64,000 nt of DNA from Ancylobacter pratisalsi (lineage in GTDB: Bacteria; Pseudomonadota; Alphaproteobacteria; Rhizobiales; Xanthobacteraceae): positions 3,716,001 through 3,780,000 of the forward strand of contig NZ_CP048630.1 of NCBI RefSeq assembly GCF_010669125.1. The letters run 5' to 3'. Below the pieces are notes generated by a model, which worked only from the letters and a program-made list of their open reading frames with translations, did no database searches and was not told the DNA's origin. Position numbers and translations under genes: made by a program. Positions 36,648 to 44,726 of this stretch are shown here, piece after piece; positions within the stretch are counted from its first letter, which is position 1, and every line of letters starts with the position of its first letter.

Positions 36648-36708
36648 AAACCCACGGTCTTTGCCTTGATACAAATCGTCGAATTCTGATGGCTAAAGAC
36701 CGCGGTTT
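36648..36708 (-). promoter_or_regulatory. Likely AbiEi operator
   Basis: Inverted arms CGGTCTTTGCC (36655-36665) and GGCTAAAGACCG (36691-36702), extended by AAACC/GGTTT, are separated by 25 bases. The same element lies before the degenerate copy at 33299-33359, where a T-A pair has become C-G in both arms. Confidence 0.6.
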
Positions 36709-36822
36709 CATATCAGCCAGTCGGAGAGATCGAACTCCTCTCGGCTCACGGCTTCGCTCAAGGTCATGCTGCCTGGCCTGCCCCCTGAAAAGTGGTTCTC
36801 CGTGAAGTAGGCTTTCGGGCCT

Positions 36823-37086
36823 TTGGAGGATGGCGCAATGGCGCAGAAGAAGCACAAGCCGGAAGAGATCGTCGCGAAGCTTCGGCAGGTCGACGTTCTG
36901 GTGTCGCAGGGGCGCCCCGTTGCCGAAGCGATCCGGGCGATCGGGGTGACGTCGTTCACGTATTACCGCTGGCGCAAGGAGTTCGGCGGGCTGAAGAGCG
37001 ACCAGGTCAAGCGGCTGCGGAAGGCGGTCTCGGATCTGACGCTCGAGAAGCTGATCCTGAAGGAAGCTGCGGCGGGAAACTTCTGA
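36823..37086 (+). CDS. IS3-family OrfA
   Basis: This 87-aa OrfA has a helix-turn-helix (EEIVAKLRQVDVLVSQGRPV, then TSFTYYRWRKEFGG) and a leucine-zipper-like end. The heptamer GGGAAAC at 37074-37080 is read G GGA AAC just before the TGA and matches the X XXY YYZ slippery pattern. OrfB is in the -1 frame, so an OrfAB fusion transposase is likely made by programmed frameshifting. Confidence 0.88.
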   Translation: MEDGAMAQKKHKPEEIVAKLRQVDVLVSQGRPVAEAIRAIGVTSFTYYRWRKEFGGLKSDQVKRLRKAVSDLTLEKLILKEAAAGNF

Positions 37087-37961
37087 GCCCCGCCCGGCGC
37101 CGTCGCTGCGTCGAACACGTCGTGAGCAAGCTCGGCGTGTCGGAACGGCTGGCGTGCCGGGTTCTGGGGCAACATCGATCGACCCAACGCAAGGTGCCGG
37201 AGGGCCGTGCCGACGAGGCGGCCCTGACCGCGGACATCGTCGAACTCGCCACCCGGTACGGACGCTATGGCTATCGCCGGATCACGGCCTTGCTGCACGC
37301 CGCCGGGTGGGCGGTGAACGTCAAGCGGGTGGAGCGGATCTGGCGGCGGGAGGGGCTCAAGGTGCCGCACAAGCAACCGAAGAAAGGCCGACTATGCATT
37401 AGGGTCAAACTGGACCACTCAATCGGGGCAGGCCAGGCGGAATATCCCAACCACGTCTGGTCCTACGACTTCGTCGAGGATCGCACTCACAATGGCCGAA
37501 AGTTCCGCATGTTGAACGTCATCGACGAATATACCCGGGAATGCTTGGCCATCCGCATCGATCGGAAGCTCAACTCGATCGTCGTCATCGACGTCCTGAC
37601 GGACCTGTTCGTGCTGCGGGGCGTGCCGGGGCATGTTCGTTCAGACAATGGCCCGGAGTTCATCGCCACCGCCGTCCGGGACTGGATTGCCGCTGTCGGG
37701 GCCAGGACGGCCTTCATCGAGCCGGGCTCGCCGTGGGAGAATGGCTATTGCGAGAGCTTCAATTCCAAGCTCCGCGACGAACTCCTCGATGGCGAGATCT
37801 TCTACAGCCTTGCCGAGGCCAGGATCGTCATCGAGAGTTGGCGGCAGTATTACAACACTGAGCGGCCTCATTCCTCGCTCGGCTACAAACCGCCGGCGCC
37901 GGCCGTCATCGTGCCGCCACCGGCAACATCAAACCCGGCACTAAGGCCGACTATGCATTAG
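37077..37961 (+). CDS. IS3-family OrfB (DDE transposase), -1 frame
   Basis: The frame joins OrfA at the slippery heptamer. It starts around SPARRRRCVEHVVSK and includes the HTH-21 region. The DDE catalytic core follows: VWSYDFVEDRT (first D), VRSDNGPEF (second D) and the E in YCESFNSKLRDE. At GRLCIRVKLDHSIGAGQAEYP a 48-bp copy of the IS right end is read in frame, replacing the usual linker before the catalytic core. The open frame continues to 37961, so the protein may still work. The start coordinate is the approximate frameshift point. Confidence 0.75.
   Translation, partial: KLLSPARRRRCVEHVVSKLGVSERLACRVLGQHRSTQRKVPEGRADEAALTADIVELATRYGRYGYRRITALLHAAGWAVNVKRVERIWRREGLKVPHKQPKKGRLCIRVKLDHSIGAGQAEYPNHVWSYDFVEDRTHNGRKFRMLNVIDEYTRECLAIRIDRKLNSIVVIDVLTDLFVLRGVPGHVRSDNGPEFIATAVRDWIAAVGARTAFIEPGSPWENGYCESFNSKLRDELLDGEIFYSLAEARIVIESWRQYYNTERPHSSLGYKPPAPAVIVPPPATSNPALRPTMH
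37384..37431 (+). repeat. Internal copy of the IS right end (48-bp direct repeat)
   Basis: It is identical to 37943-37990, the true right end of the element, and contains the GGGGCA terminus. It is the junction used as the right end of the 652-bp copy at 33732-34383. Confidence 0.9.
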
Positions 37962-37989
37962 GGTCAAACTGGACCACTCAATCGGGGCA

Positions 37990-38703
37990 GCCCTGATCGC
38001 GGTGGCAGGGCTGCCATTTCTTCCACGCCCGTTGTCGGCAAGCTGGCCGTTCATAGTGGCATCGACGGTCTTTCAGATTGCCTATTTCGTGCTCGTGGCG
38101 CGAACCTACCGTGTGGCCGACATGAGCCTCGCCTATCCGCTGATGCGCGGATCGGCACCGCTGTTGGTTGCCTTGGCTAGCGTCACCCTGATGGGCGAGC
38201 CGTTATCGCAATCCGCTTGGTTCGGTGTCGGCACCATTTGCGTAGGTATCCTCAGCATGGCGAGTGCTGCGCGACAGGCGAGCGAAGCCGGGGTTGCCCT
38301 CTCACTGGGCAACGCCATCGTCATTGCCGGGTATACGCTGATCGACGGGATCGGCGTACGGCGCTCAGAAGCGCCATCCTCGTATACCTTGTGGATATTT
38401 CTGCTAACCGGACTCTTGTTGGGCGGATGGACGCTCGCAACGCGACACCGGGCCTTCCTCCACTACGGCCGACAGAATTGGCAACTTGGATCAGTGGGCG
38501 GAGCCGGCACAATCGGTTCCTATGGCTTGGCGCTCTGGGCGATGACCGTGGCGCCGGTGGCCGTAGTAGCGGCGTTGCGCGGAACTTCGATCCTGTTCGG
38601 TGTCGCCGTTGCCGCCCTGTTCCTCCGCGAGAGAGTCGGCACGGCCAAAGTGGTAGGCGTCTTCATCATCGCGATTGGAGCGGCGGCCCTGCGGCTGTCA
38701 TAA
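37990..38703 (+). pseudogene. EamA/DMT-family transporter, 5' end lost to the IS
   Basis: The frame is open from the IS end and encodes about 237 residues of a 10-TM drug/metabolite transporter. Hydrophobic helices include FIVASTVFQIAYFVLVARTY and VGVFIIAIGAAALRL, and the second EamA repeat is complete. Normal length is about 285-300 residues, so roughly 50-60 N-terminal residues (the first helices) are missing. The only possible start, GTG 38002, has no clear Shine-Dalgarno. The sequence left of the IS is the abiE promoter, so DNA was lost or rearranged with the insertion. Confidence 0.75.
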
Positions 38704-39049
38704 AGGTTCGCCGCGCGTACGGCGGCTCTAGTCCAGAGCGGTCATCGGGGGCCATTCGGGAAGGGCCGACTCTGGGTCGAAAACGGCACATCACCATAGG
38801 CAACCGAATGGTCGCTTCGACATATTGGCTTTCCGGCAGTCGACCGACCACTTTCCTCAAGGCCTCACCATTTAGAAAATAGCCCATCACCGGAATACGC
38901 AACGTGTGGTTTCAGGGGGCTATTGAGTAGGCATGGTGCTCATCTTCATCGGGCATGGCCCGCCAAATCCCGTCGATTGCCCTATATAGTGCGATATAGC
39001 CGCCGACTGCCGTCGCCTAATCTATACCCACCCCGCCAAACACCGCCGT
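38704..39049. other. Gap with a recurring short sequence
   Basis: I see no firm gene. Bases about 38930-38975 contain one of three related sequences (others near 39715-39765 and 42703-42755). On the minus strand these read GGCGGGCC followed by an acidic peptide such as MPDEDEHHAYSIA. A 78-codon minus-strand frame (38666-38902) has no recognisable motif. Confidence 0.35.
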
Positions 39050-39661
39050 TTATGTGCCACTGCTCGACGTCTCGGTGCCTGCGAGGCCGGTCATGCCAAG
39101 CAGTTGACCAATTGCTGAAGCACCAGACATCCACTCGCGGCGCAGGATGGCGTATTGCATGGTGTTTTCGTAGATCGGATTGCCTGCATCGTCATTGGTG
39201 AACGATACGAACTCGATGAACACGCCTTCCCGGCGCATACCCAGCTTTTCGCAGAGGCGCTGCGAGGGCTTGTTGTGATCTTCGACATAGGCATAAATTC
39301 GGCGAAAGCCCTTTGCCCGGAAAAGATGGTCGAGCAGGGCCCTTGCGGCTTCGAACGCATATCCCTGACCACCGAATTGCGGATTGAGGTTCCAGCCGAC
39401 CGAGGTCGTCTCGTCTTCATCTTCTCCGCCGGCGCCGCCGAACAGATCGCCGATGACCTGGCCGGTCTGTTTCAGGTATATCGCCACGCAGCCCTCGTCG
39501 AGGGCGCGCCTCCTGACCTCGATCTCCGCCTCAGCCAGGTCCGCGAGCTTGAGCGAGAGGAAGCAGCGGGCCGTGGGTGCGCGCAGATAGGCGAAGAGGT
39601 CCGCTGCGTCGCCCTCCTGGAAGGGCCTGAGGATCAAGTGCTTGGTTTCAATGATCTGCAT
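39050..39661 (-). CDS. GNAT-family N-acetyltransferase
   Basis: This 203-aa RimJ/RimL-type acetyltransferase transfers acetyl from acetyl-CoA to an unknown amine. The fold is visible as LILRPFQEGDAADLFAYL at the start, the acetyl-CoA motif region NPQFGGQGYAFEAARALLDH and YVEDHNKPSQRLCEKLGM near the end, all typical of GNAT group 3. ATG 39661 is preferred over the upstream TTG; homologues begin near MQIIETKHLILRP. It stands alone on the minus strand. The first bases overlap a decayed minus-strand frame ending IIDSLLQSIGHADH. Confidence 0.85.
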   Translation of the reverse strand: MQIIETKHLILRPFQEGDAADLFAYLRAPTARCFLSLKLADLAEAEIEVRRRALDEGCVAIYLKQTGQVIGDLFGGAGGEDEDETTSVGWNLNPQFGGQGYAFEAARALLDHLFRAKGFRRIYAYVEDHNKPSQRLCEKLGMRREGVFIEFVSFTNDDAGNPIYENTMQYAILRREWMSGASAIGQLLGMTGLAGTETSSSGT

Positions 39662-39946
39662 GTCCAATACTCTGCAAAAGGCTGTCAATGATGCGATCGG
39701 GAAAGTTAGCGATAGGGTAGGTGTAGTTCCCTGTTTCTTCGTCTTCGGCCCGCCACTTGCCGCCGATTGTCCTCTATGGCGCGATATTGCCGCCGATCAC
39801 CGCATCGCCACTAAACAACGCTGAGAACCGCCGGCCTGCAGCCCGATGCATATGAAGGCCGGCGACAGCAGGATACGCCCCCTTTGCGGGCACTTTCCTG
39901 TCCTTGCCGTATTTGTGATGCTCTTGCGGACACGAGGGATTGCTGC

Positions 39947-40444
39947 ATGGAATATTCACCCCAGGCCGGAAGCCGGATCACCGACAAATCAGCGCCGCCA
40001 GACGATACGACTATCCGCGACTGGATCGGGCCGGACGCATTCGAGCAATGGGGCACGTTGCGGGATTGGATCGAGGGAGCATATCCCGGCGTTTTTACTC
40101 CCGATTGGATTTATGGCGGCAAGAAGCACGGCTGGTCCCTGCGCTACAAGAGATCCAAGGCGTTTTGTACGTTTCTGCCCGAATACCGGGCCTTCTCTGC
40201 CGTAGTCGTGTTGGGAGGGGCAGAGCGGGAGAAGGTCGAGGCGCGGCGCGATAGCCTGAGTCCCCGCCTCATGGCTCTTTATGACGAGGCGGCGACGTAT
40301 CGAGATGGCAAGTGGCTGAAGATCGGCATCTCGTCGGCAGAAGAGCTGAAGGACGTTACCGAGCTTCTGACGTTCAAACGCCCTCGCAAGGCCGGCGCCC
40401 GATCGGGACCAAGGTCCGCTTCGCTCGCATCCTGCGTGCTCTGA
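39947..40444 (+). CDS. DUF3788 family protein
   Basis: This 165-aa cytoplasmic protein belongs to the DUF3788 family. Typical segments are GVFTPDWIYGGKKHGWSLRY and CTFLPEYRAFSAVVVLGGAE, with DGKWLKIGI near the C-terminus. The family adopts a YdhG/DUF1801-like fold and has no known reaction. ATG 39947 is preceded by GGA at suitable spacing; the in-frame upstream extension is cysteine-rich and unlike the family. The gene is monocistronic as far as can be seen. Confidence 0.8.
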   Translation: MEYSPQAGSRITDKSAPPDDTTIRDWIGPDAFEQWGTLRDWIEGAYPGVFTPDWIYGGKKHGWSLRYKRSKAFCTFLPEYRAFSAVVVLGGAEREKVEARRDSLSPRLMALYDEAATYRDGKWLKIGISSAEELKDVTELLTFKRPRKAGARSGPRSASLASCVL

Positions 40445-40565
40445 TCCGCGGGCGAATGACCGCTCGGGGCAAAGCGGATATTCCAACCCGTGCTGATTAC
40501 CACGGCTTCTCCCTAAGCTATCGGTTTGCGTGCATTCGGCGCCCCGTCTGATGGCAGTGGTTAGC

Positions 40566-41174
40566 TCACTTGCTCTCGGGCAATGCAATGACCGAAATCG
40601 CCTCGAGGATGTTTTCCGGGCCACCCTTCGGCGGCCAGATTCCCGCGGAGTAGGCGGCGGTCCGCAACGCTGCACGCTGTGCGAGGCTATCGAACCCCCA
40701 GACGTGGGTGATCCGGGGCGGCCCGTCGAGCGCATACATGTTGATCATCAGGTGCGCCGTGTAGTCCCGGGCCGGCGCGATCGCGGCTTCCCAGCCGGCG
40801 AGCGTCGGCGGAAGACCGCCAGGCTTTAGCTTGTAGGTACGGAATTCGTAGACCGCGTCATGGGCGGCGGCTCGCGCCGGCGGCAGGAAGGGAAAGGGGC
40901 TGTAGCTGTCCATCTCCAGCGCCGTTATCATGCCGCCGGCGTTGAACGGATTGGCACTCGATAGCGCGCGATGCCGCTCCCGTTGCAGGGCGCCGGCATC
41001 ATCGAAGCGACGCATGATCAGCATGCGTCCGAGTGGGCCAACCTCCGTGCGCCAGCAACCCAACAGGGTGCCGGCGGCATCGGGCATCGAGACCCAGCCC
41101 CGCGCAGCCTTCGCAACCTCCGAGGCAGAAAGAAGTGGGAACGCCAGTGTCGTGAGTTCGTAGAGTTCGCGCAT
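40566..41174 (-). CDS. NIPSNAP family protein
   Basis: This 202-aa protein has two ferredoxin-like alpha/beta halves. The C-terminal half begins YEFRTYKLKPGGL and carries HVWGFDSLAQRAALR, the NIPSNAP pattern. The N-terminal half (MRELYELTTLAFP) looks like a second, diverged copy. The family is common in small catabolic operons, but its reaction is unknown. It starts three bases after the YciI stop and is therefore in an operon with that gene, opposite the LysR regulator. Confidence 0.85.
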   Translation of the reverse strand: MRELYELTTLAFPLLSASEVAKAARGWVSMPDAAGTLLGCWRTEVGPLGRMLIMRRFDDAGALQRERHRALSSANPFNAGGMITALEMDSYSPFPFLPPARAAAHDAVYEFRTYKLKPGGLPPTLAGWEAAIAPARDYTAHLMINMYALDGPPRITHVWGFDSLAQRAALRTAAYSAGIWPPKGGPENILEAISVIALPESK

Positions 41175-41177
41175 CGG

Positions 41178-41513
41178 TCAGACCTCCATCGGCAAAGGCG
41201 CTGGTAGCCCGGGCAGACGCCCGGAGGACTCCGCCGCGAAAGCACCGAAGAGCGGGTCCCATTCGGTGATCGTCACGTTCTCGATGAGACCCGAGGCGGC
41301 GAACGGATCCGCTGCCACGAGCGCTTCGACTTTGGCGCGATCAGGAACGGTGAAAATCAGGAAGCCGGATCGGTGCGGCGTACCAATCAGGGGGCCGGAT
41401 GCCCGTAAGCGGCCCGCCGCGACGAGGTCCTTGAGATAGGCTACATGGGAAGCGAGGTGACGGTTCCATCCATCTCCGTCCGGATGCGCCATGATTGTGA
41501 TGAAGCGAGGCAT
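41178..41513 (-). CDS. YciI-like protein
   Basis: This 111-aa protein is of the YciI/dimeric alpha-beta barrel type: HVAYLKDLVAAGRLRASGPL, then FLIFTVPDRAKVEALVAADP, ending with an EWDPLFGAF segment. Such proteins may bind or isomerise small ring compounds. ATG 41513 has AGGAGA seven bases upstream. It heads a two-gene operon with the NIPSNAP gene and is divergent from the LysR gene 108 bases away, which probably regulates it. Confidence 0.85.
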   Translation of the reverse strand: MPRFITIMAHPDGDGWNRHLASHVAYLKDLVAAGRLRASGPLIGTPHRSGFLIFTVPDRAKVEALVAADPFAASGLIENVTITEWDPLFGAFAAESSGRLPGLPAPLPMEV

Positions 41514-41621
41514 TCTTGTCTCCTGGTCTGCATGACGGTCTGCGACTGAGAAACAGATAGGTTGACGCACCAGAGTTATTAGGAGACGAGACCTCTCATG
41601 ATTTGAAACCAGCAGTTTGGA

Positions 41622-42536
41622 ATGATGGATCGTCTCACCAGCATGGCCGCCTTAGTGAAAGCAGCGGATCTCGGCTCCTTCACCGCGGCGGGGACGGCAC
41701 TCGGTATCTCATCCCAGATGGTCGGCAAGCATGTGAGCTTCCTCGAGGAACGGCTTGGTGCGCAGCTCCTCCATCGTTCGACCCGGCGCCAGAGCCTGAC
41801 CGCAATCGGACAGACCTTCTATGAACGCTGCCGCCTGGTGCTTGACGAGGTCGAGGCGGCCGAAGCCACCGCCCGCGAGTCCAGCACCACCCCGCGCGGA
41901 CGGTTGCGCGTCAGCGCGCCGGTGACTTTCGGCAGCATTGCCCTCGCGCCCCTCATATCGGACTTCCTGCGGATCTACCCGCAGGTCGAGATCGCCCTCG
42001 ACCTGACCGACCGCTACGTCGATGTCGTGGGAGAAGGGTATGACGCCGTCATCCGCCTCGGGCCGCTCAAGGATTCCGAACTTACCTCCCGCGCGCTCGT
42101 TCCCTACCAATTAATCGCATGCGCCTCACCTGGCTATCTTGCCACCCGAGGCACGCCGCGAACGCCTGCGGACTTGGTTGCGCATGACTGCCTCGGCTTC
42201 GTCTTCGCCTCCGGGCAGCCGTTCTCCGAGTGGCGCTTCGACAAGGAGGGACACGTTCACAAGGTCCGGGTGCGCAGCAGGTTTCAGGTGAATGACGCGC
42301 GTGTGCTGCAGGCAGCCGCGCTGGACGGACAAGGCATCATTCTGCAGGCTAACCTGATCCTGACGGATGACCTTACGGCAGGTCGGTTGGTGCAGGTCCT
42401 GCCGGATTATGAAACGCCCACGCGCGCCCTGCACATTCTGTTCGCTGCGACACGCCCGCCGACGCAGACGCTGCGCAGTTTCATCGATCACGTTGCGGGC
42501 CGCTTCGGAAAACGTCCAAGCTCCGGGAAACACTAA
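41622..42536 (+). CDS. LysR-family transcriptional regulator
   Basis: This 304-aa LysR regulator has an N-terminal winged helix (residues 2-60: MAALVKAADLGSFTAAGTAL, SQMVGKHVSFLEERLG, LLHRSTRR) and a periplasmic-binding-like effector domain (about 90-295). It should bind T-N11-A sites in the 108-bp region shared with the divergent YciI-NIPSNAP operon. Two adjacent ATG codons (41622 and 41625) are possible starts; the second matches the usual family start. The inducer is unknown. Confidence 0.9.
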   Translation: MMDRLTSMAALVKAADLGSFTAAGTALGISSQMVGKHVSFLEERLGAQLLHRSTRRQSLTAIGQTFYERCRLVLDEVEAAEATARESSTTPRGRLRVSAPVTFGSIALAPLISDFLRIYPQVEIALDLTDRYVDVVGEGYDAVIRLGPLKDSELTSRALVPYQLIACASPGYLATRGTPRTPADLVAHDCLGFVFASGQPFSEWRFDKEGHVHKVRVRSRFQVNDARVLQAAALDGQGIILQANLILTDDLTAGRLVQVLPDYETPTRALHILFAATRPPTQTLRSFIDHVAGRFGKRPSSGKH

Positions 42537-42955
42537 TCAGCCCAAGGGACGTCTCCTCCTTCCGCGCGCCCTATACCTCGTCCGTGGGAGCCAAGTGTGG
42601 GATCTGCGGATAGGCCACCGCAGCGTATCCGTGACGGACGCAGAAGGGGACGACCATTATCGTCTCCCGTGTACTTCCGGGCAGCGTCAGAGGCCTATAG
42701 CGTAGATGTAGTGCTCATCATCGTCGGACATGGCCCGCCACCTTCGCCAAACTGACATTCCGGCGAGCGATTTTCCGCGGAACGCCGCCGACTTCGCTCT
42801 ATATGCCGATGTTCTTGGCAGCGTTTACGGTGCTTGGGCCGCCGCGACAGAGCGTGATCGTCGAATGCCCGCATCGAGTGACCGCTTGCCTCTGGTTTCG
42901 GGCGATATCATCAATCCCCAACTGAGGTCCGGCATATGGGTGCGAACCCACCCAT
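42537..42955. other. Gap between convergent LysR and quinone reductase genes
   Basis: It contains the third copy of the recurring short sequence (about 42703-42755; minus strand GGCGGGCC then MSDDDEHYIYAIG). A 90-codon plus-strand frame from 42730 has no recognisable motif. I see no terminator with a T-tract. Confidence 0.4.
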
Positions 42956-43897
42956 TCAGTTCGGCAGATACACGATTCGCGGCCCCTCATCCTTCCAGGT
43001 AGAGGCCACATCGGACAGGAGAGCAGTGCGGTACTCCAGCGCGAGCTTCGCCGAAGCTGTCGCGTTCAAGACGCCGCCAATAGACGCGACGACGCGTGGC
43101 AGGCTGATGCTCCCAAGGCCGCTGCCCTTCATTTCTATAGCTGAAGAACGCAACACAGCGGCTGGCAGAGTGATTTCAGCGCCGCTGATCGAGCCGATCT
43201 GCACGAAACGTATAGGAGTACCGTCAGGGGCAGCCTTGGCGCCTGCGACGAGGATCGATCGCGCGCTCGGTCCCCAGAGATAATCGAGCACCACATGCAC
43301 GCCGGCTGCGAAATGCTCGAGGAGCGCAGCCTCAATTGCCTCTTCGTCGCCGCTCAGCGGTACGACGGCGTCCGCTCCAAGGGTTCGCAACGCCGCCTCG
43401 TTACGGCCGGTTGCAATCACCTTTGCCGCGCCGAGATGTCGCGCAATCCTAATCGCCAGAAGACCGGCAGCGCCTGTCGCGCCGTTGATGAGCACAGTCT
43501 CGCCCGCGCGTAGCCCGGCCCGCTCCGTCAATGCCGCCCATGACGACATGCCCGGATTTGCGATGACGGCGGCCGTGGCATCATCGACACCGTCAGGCAG
43601 TGCCACCCATTGCCCGTCGGGAACGACAGTCCGCTCGGCCATGGCACCGAAGGGCGCGCGCGGCAGCAGGAAATAGACCCGCCTGCCATCATCCCGTCGT
43701 CCCACCCCATCGACTCCGACGACGAAGGGAAAGGTTCCTGCCGTGCTGTAATGCGTACCTGCGGCGCGGCTGCGCACCAGCGGACTCAACGCTGCGGCGG
43801 TGACGTTCACGATTGACTCGCCCTGACCGGGAACAGGTTCGGCGAAGTCACTGTAGACGGGTGCATGGCCGGCTTGCTCAACGATGGCGGCTTTCAT
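42956..43897 (-). CDS. Zinc-free MDR (quinone oxidoreductase-like) reductase
   Basis: This 313-aa medium-chain dehydrogenase/reductase of the NADPH:quinone oxidoreductase type reduces enones or quinones with NADPH. It has the GroES-like N-terminus and the Rossmann motif VLINGATGAAGLLAIRIARH, followed by VIATGRNEAALRTLGAD. Zinc-binding residues of alcohol dehydrogenases are absent. ATG 43897 is preferred to the GTG-like upstream extension; AAAGG lies before it. It is divergent from the MarR gene, with a perfect palindrome between the two, so MarR control is likely. Confidence 0.88.
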   Translation of the reverse strand: MKAAIVEQAGHAPVYSDFAEPVPGQGESIVNVTAAALSPLVRSRAAGTHYSTAGTFPFVVGVDGVGRRDDGRRVYFLLPRAPFGAMAERTVVPDGQWVALPDGVDDATAAVIANPGMSSWAALTERAGLRAGETVLINGATGAAGLLAIRIARHLGAAKVIATGRNEAALRTLGADAVVPLSGDEEAIEAALLEHFAAGVHVVLDYLWGPSARSILVAGAKAAPDGTPIRFVQIGSISGAEITLPAAVLRSSAIEMKGSGLGSISLPRVVASIGGVLNATASAKLALEYRTALLSDVASTWKDEGPRIVYLPN

Positions 43898-43926
43898 GAA
43901 AGGGTGCCTTTCGGATGGTCGATATG

Positions 43927-43941
43927 CGTGCATAATGCACG
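43927..43941. promoter_or_regulatory. MarR operator palindrome
   Basis: CGTGCATAATGCACG is a perfect 7-base inverted repeat with a single central base, lying in the 75-bp divergent promoter region. A related, imperfect CGTGCAAAATACACC (43972-43986) overlaps the marR start codon. Both are typical MarR-type sites for joint repression of the reductase and autoregulation. Confidence 0.7.
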
Positions 43942-43972
43942 TTTATATGCTTTTCACGTGGAGTCAATATCC

Positions 43973-44428
43973 GTGCAAAATACACCGAGTAAGGCGTTGC
44001 TGGCTGAGCTTCATGATGCCGTTCTGGATATCGTTGCCGTGATCAACCGTCCCGACCGTGACGAGCGGCTGATAGAAGAAGCGGGGATCAGGCTGGACCG
44101 GGCGCTGTTTCCGCTGCTTGTCCTGACGGAAAGGGTGGGGCGGATCGGTGTCGTGGAACTTGCCGCGCGCGTCGGACGCGACCACAGCACCGTTAGCCGT
44201 CAGATCGCCAAGCTGGTGGCGCTCGGCCTGCTTGAGCGGCGTCCCAGCGCGACCGATGGCCGTCAGCGTGAATTGCATGCGACGTCGGCAGGCCAGGCAA
44301 TGGCTCGGAAGATTGACGACGCGCGAGAAAGACTGGCCCGCGAAGCGCTCACCGGCTGGTCGGAGCAAGAGGTCAGCGCCCTCGGACAATCGCTTCGCCG
44401 CTATGCCAATGCACTCGCGGCACTGTGA
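43973..44428 (+). CDS. MarR-family transcriptional regulator
   Basis: This 151-aa MarR regulator has a winged-helix core: LTERVGRIGVVELAARVGRD, then STVSRQIAKLVALGLLERRP and the wing residues SATDGRQRELHAT. GTG 43973 is chosen because GGAG precedes it by nine bases and the site lies at the palindromic operator; GTG 43958 is an alternative. It is divergent from the MDR reductase gene and probably represses it until a reactive electrophile or phenolic ligand binds. Confidence 0.88.
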   Translation: MQNTPSKALLAELHDAVLDIVAVINRPDRDERLIEEAGIRLDRALFPLLVLTERVGRIGVVELAARVGRDHSTVSRQIAKLVALGLLERRPSATDGRQRELHATSAGQAMARKIDDARERLAREALTGWSEQEVSALGQSLRRYANALAAL

Positions 44429-44525
44429 CATGCCGTCGGCGTTTCAACTGGACCGCAGAGAGGCCGACATGACCGCCGTCGAATCCATTCACCTGCAGAG
44501 GTCGGTCGGACTTGGCAATGTGAGA

Positions 44526-44602
44526 TGCGTCGTATCTCAGTTGGATAGAGCGCCACCTTCCGAAGGTGGCGGCCACACGTTCGGAGGGTGGCGGGCGCGC
44601 CA
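44526..44602 (+). pseudogene. Decayed tRNA-Arg(CCG)-like sequence
   Basis: The 77 bases fit a tRNA layout: D-loop AGTTGGATA, a perfect anticodon stem CCACC/GGTGG with loop TTCCGAA (anticodon CCG), a TTCG T-loop core and a 3' CGGGCGCGCCA. The 5' acceptor arm (TGCGTCG) does not pair with the 3' arm, and the D and T stems have mismatches, so it is unlikely to be a working tRNA. It may be a decayed gene or an attachment-site remnant. Confidence 0.55.
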
Positions 44603-44726
44603 ACCTTGTTGCCAAGGTCCTTGGGTAGGAAGCCAAGAACCGCTGAGGAAGCGGTCCTCGCAACTGGCCTGCTGCCGGTTTCGTGGACGCCCTGTTAGGG
44701 TGTTTTCATGAAGCTGGAGGCAGCAG

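Larger units (their letters stand above)
36779..37989 (+). mobile_element. IS3-family element, 1211 bp, with a duplicated right end
   Basis: The ends are TGCCCCC (36779) and GGGGCA (37989), with imperfect inverted repeats (AGTGGTTCTCC against AGTGGTCCAGT). GCC flanks both sides (36776-36778 and 37990-37992), a 3-bp target duplication. The terminal 48 bases (37943-37990) occur again, identically, inside orfB (37384-37431). The element cuts off the 5' end of an EamA transporter gene. Confidence 0.88.
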
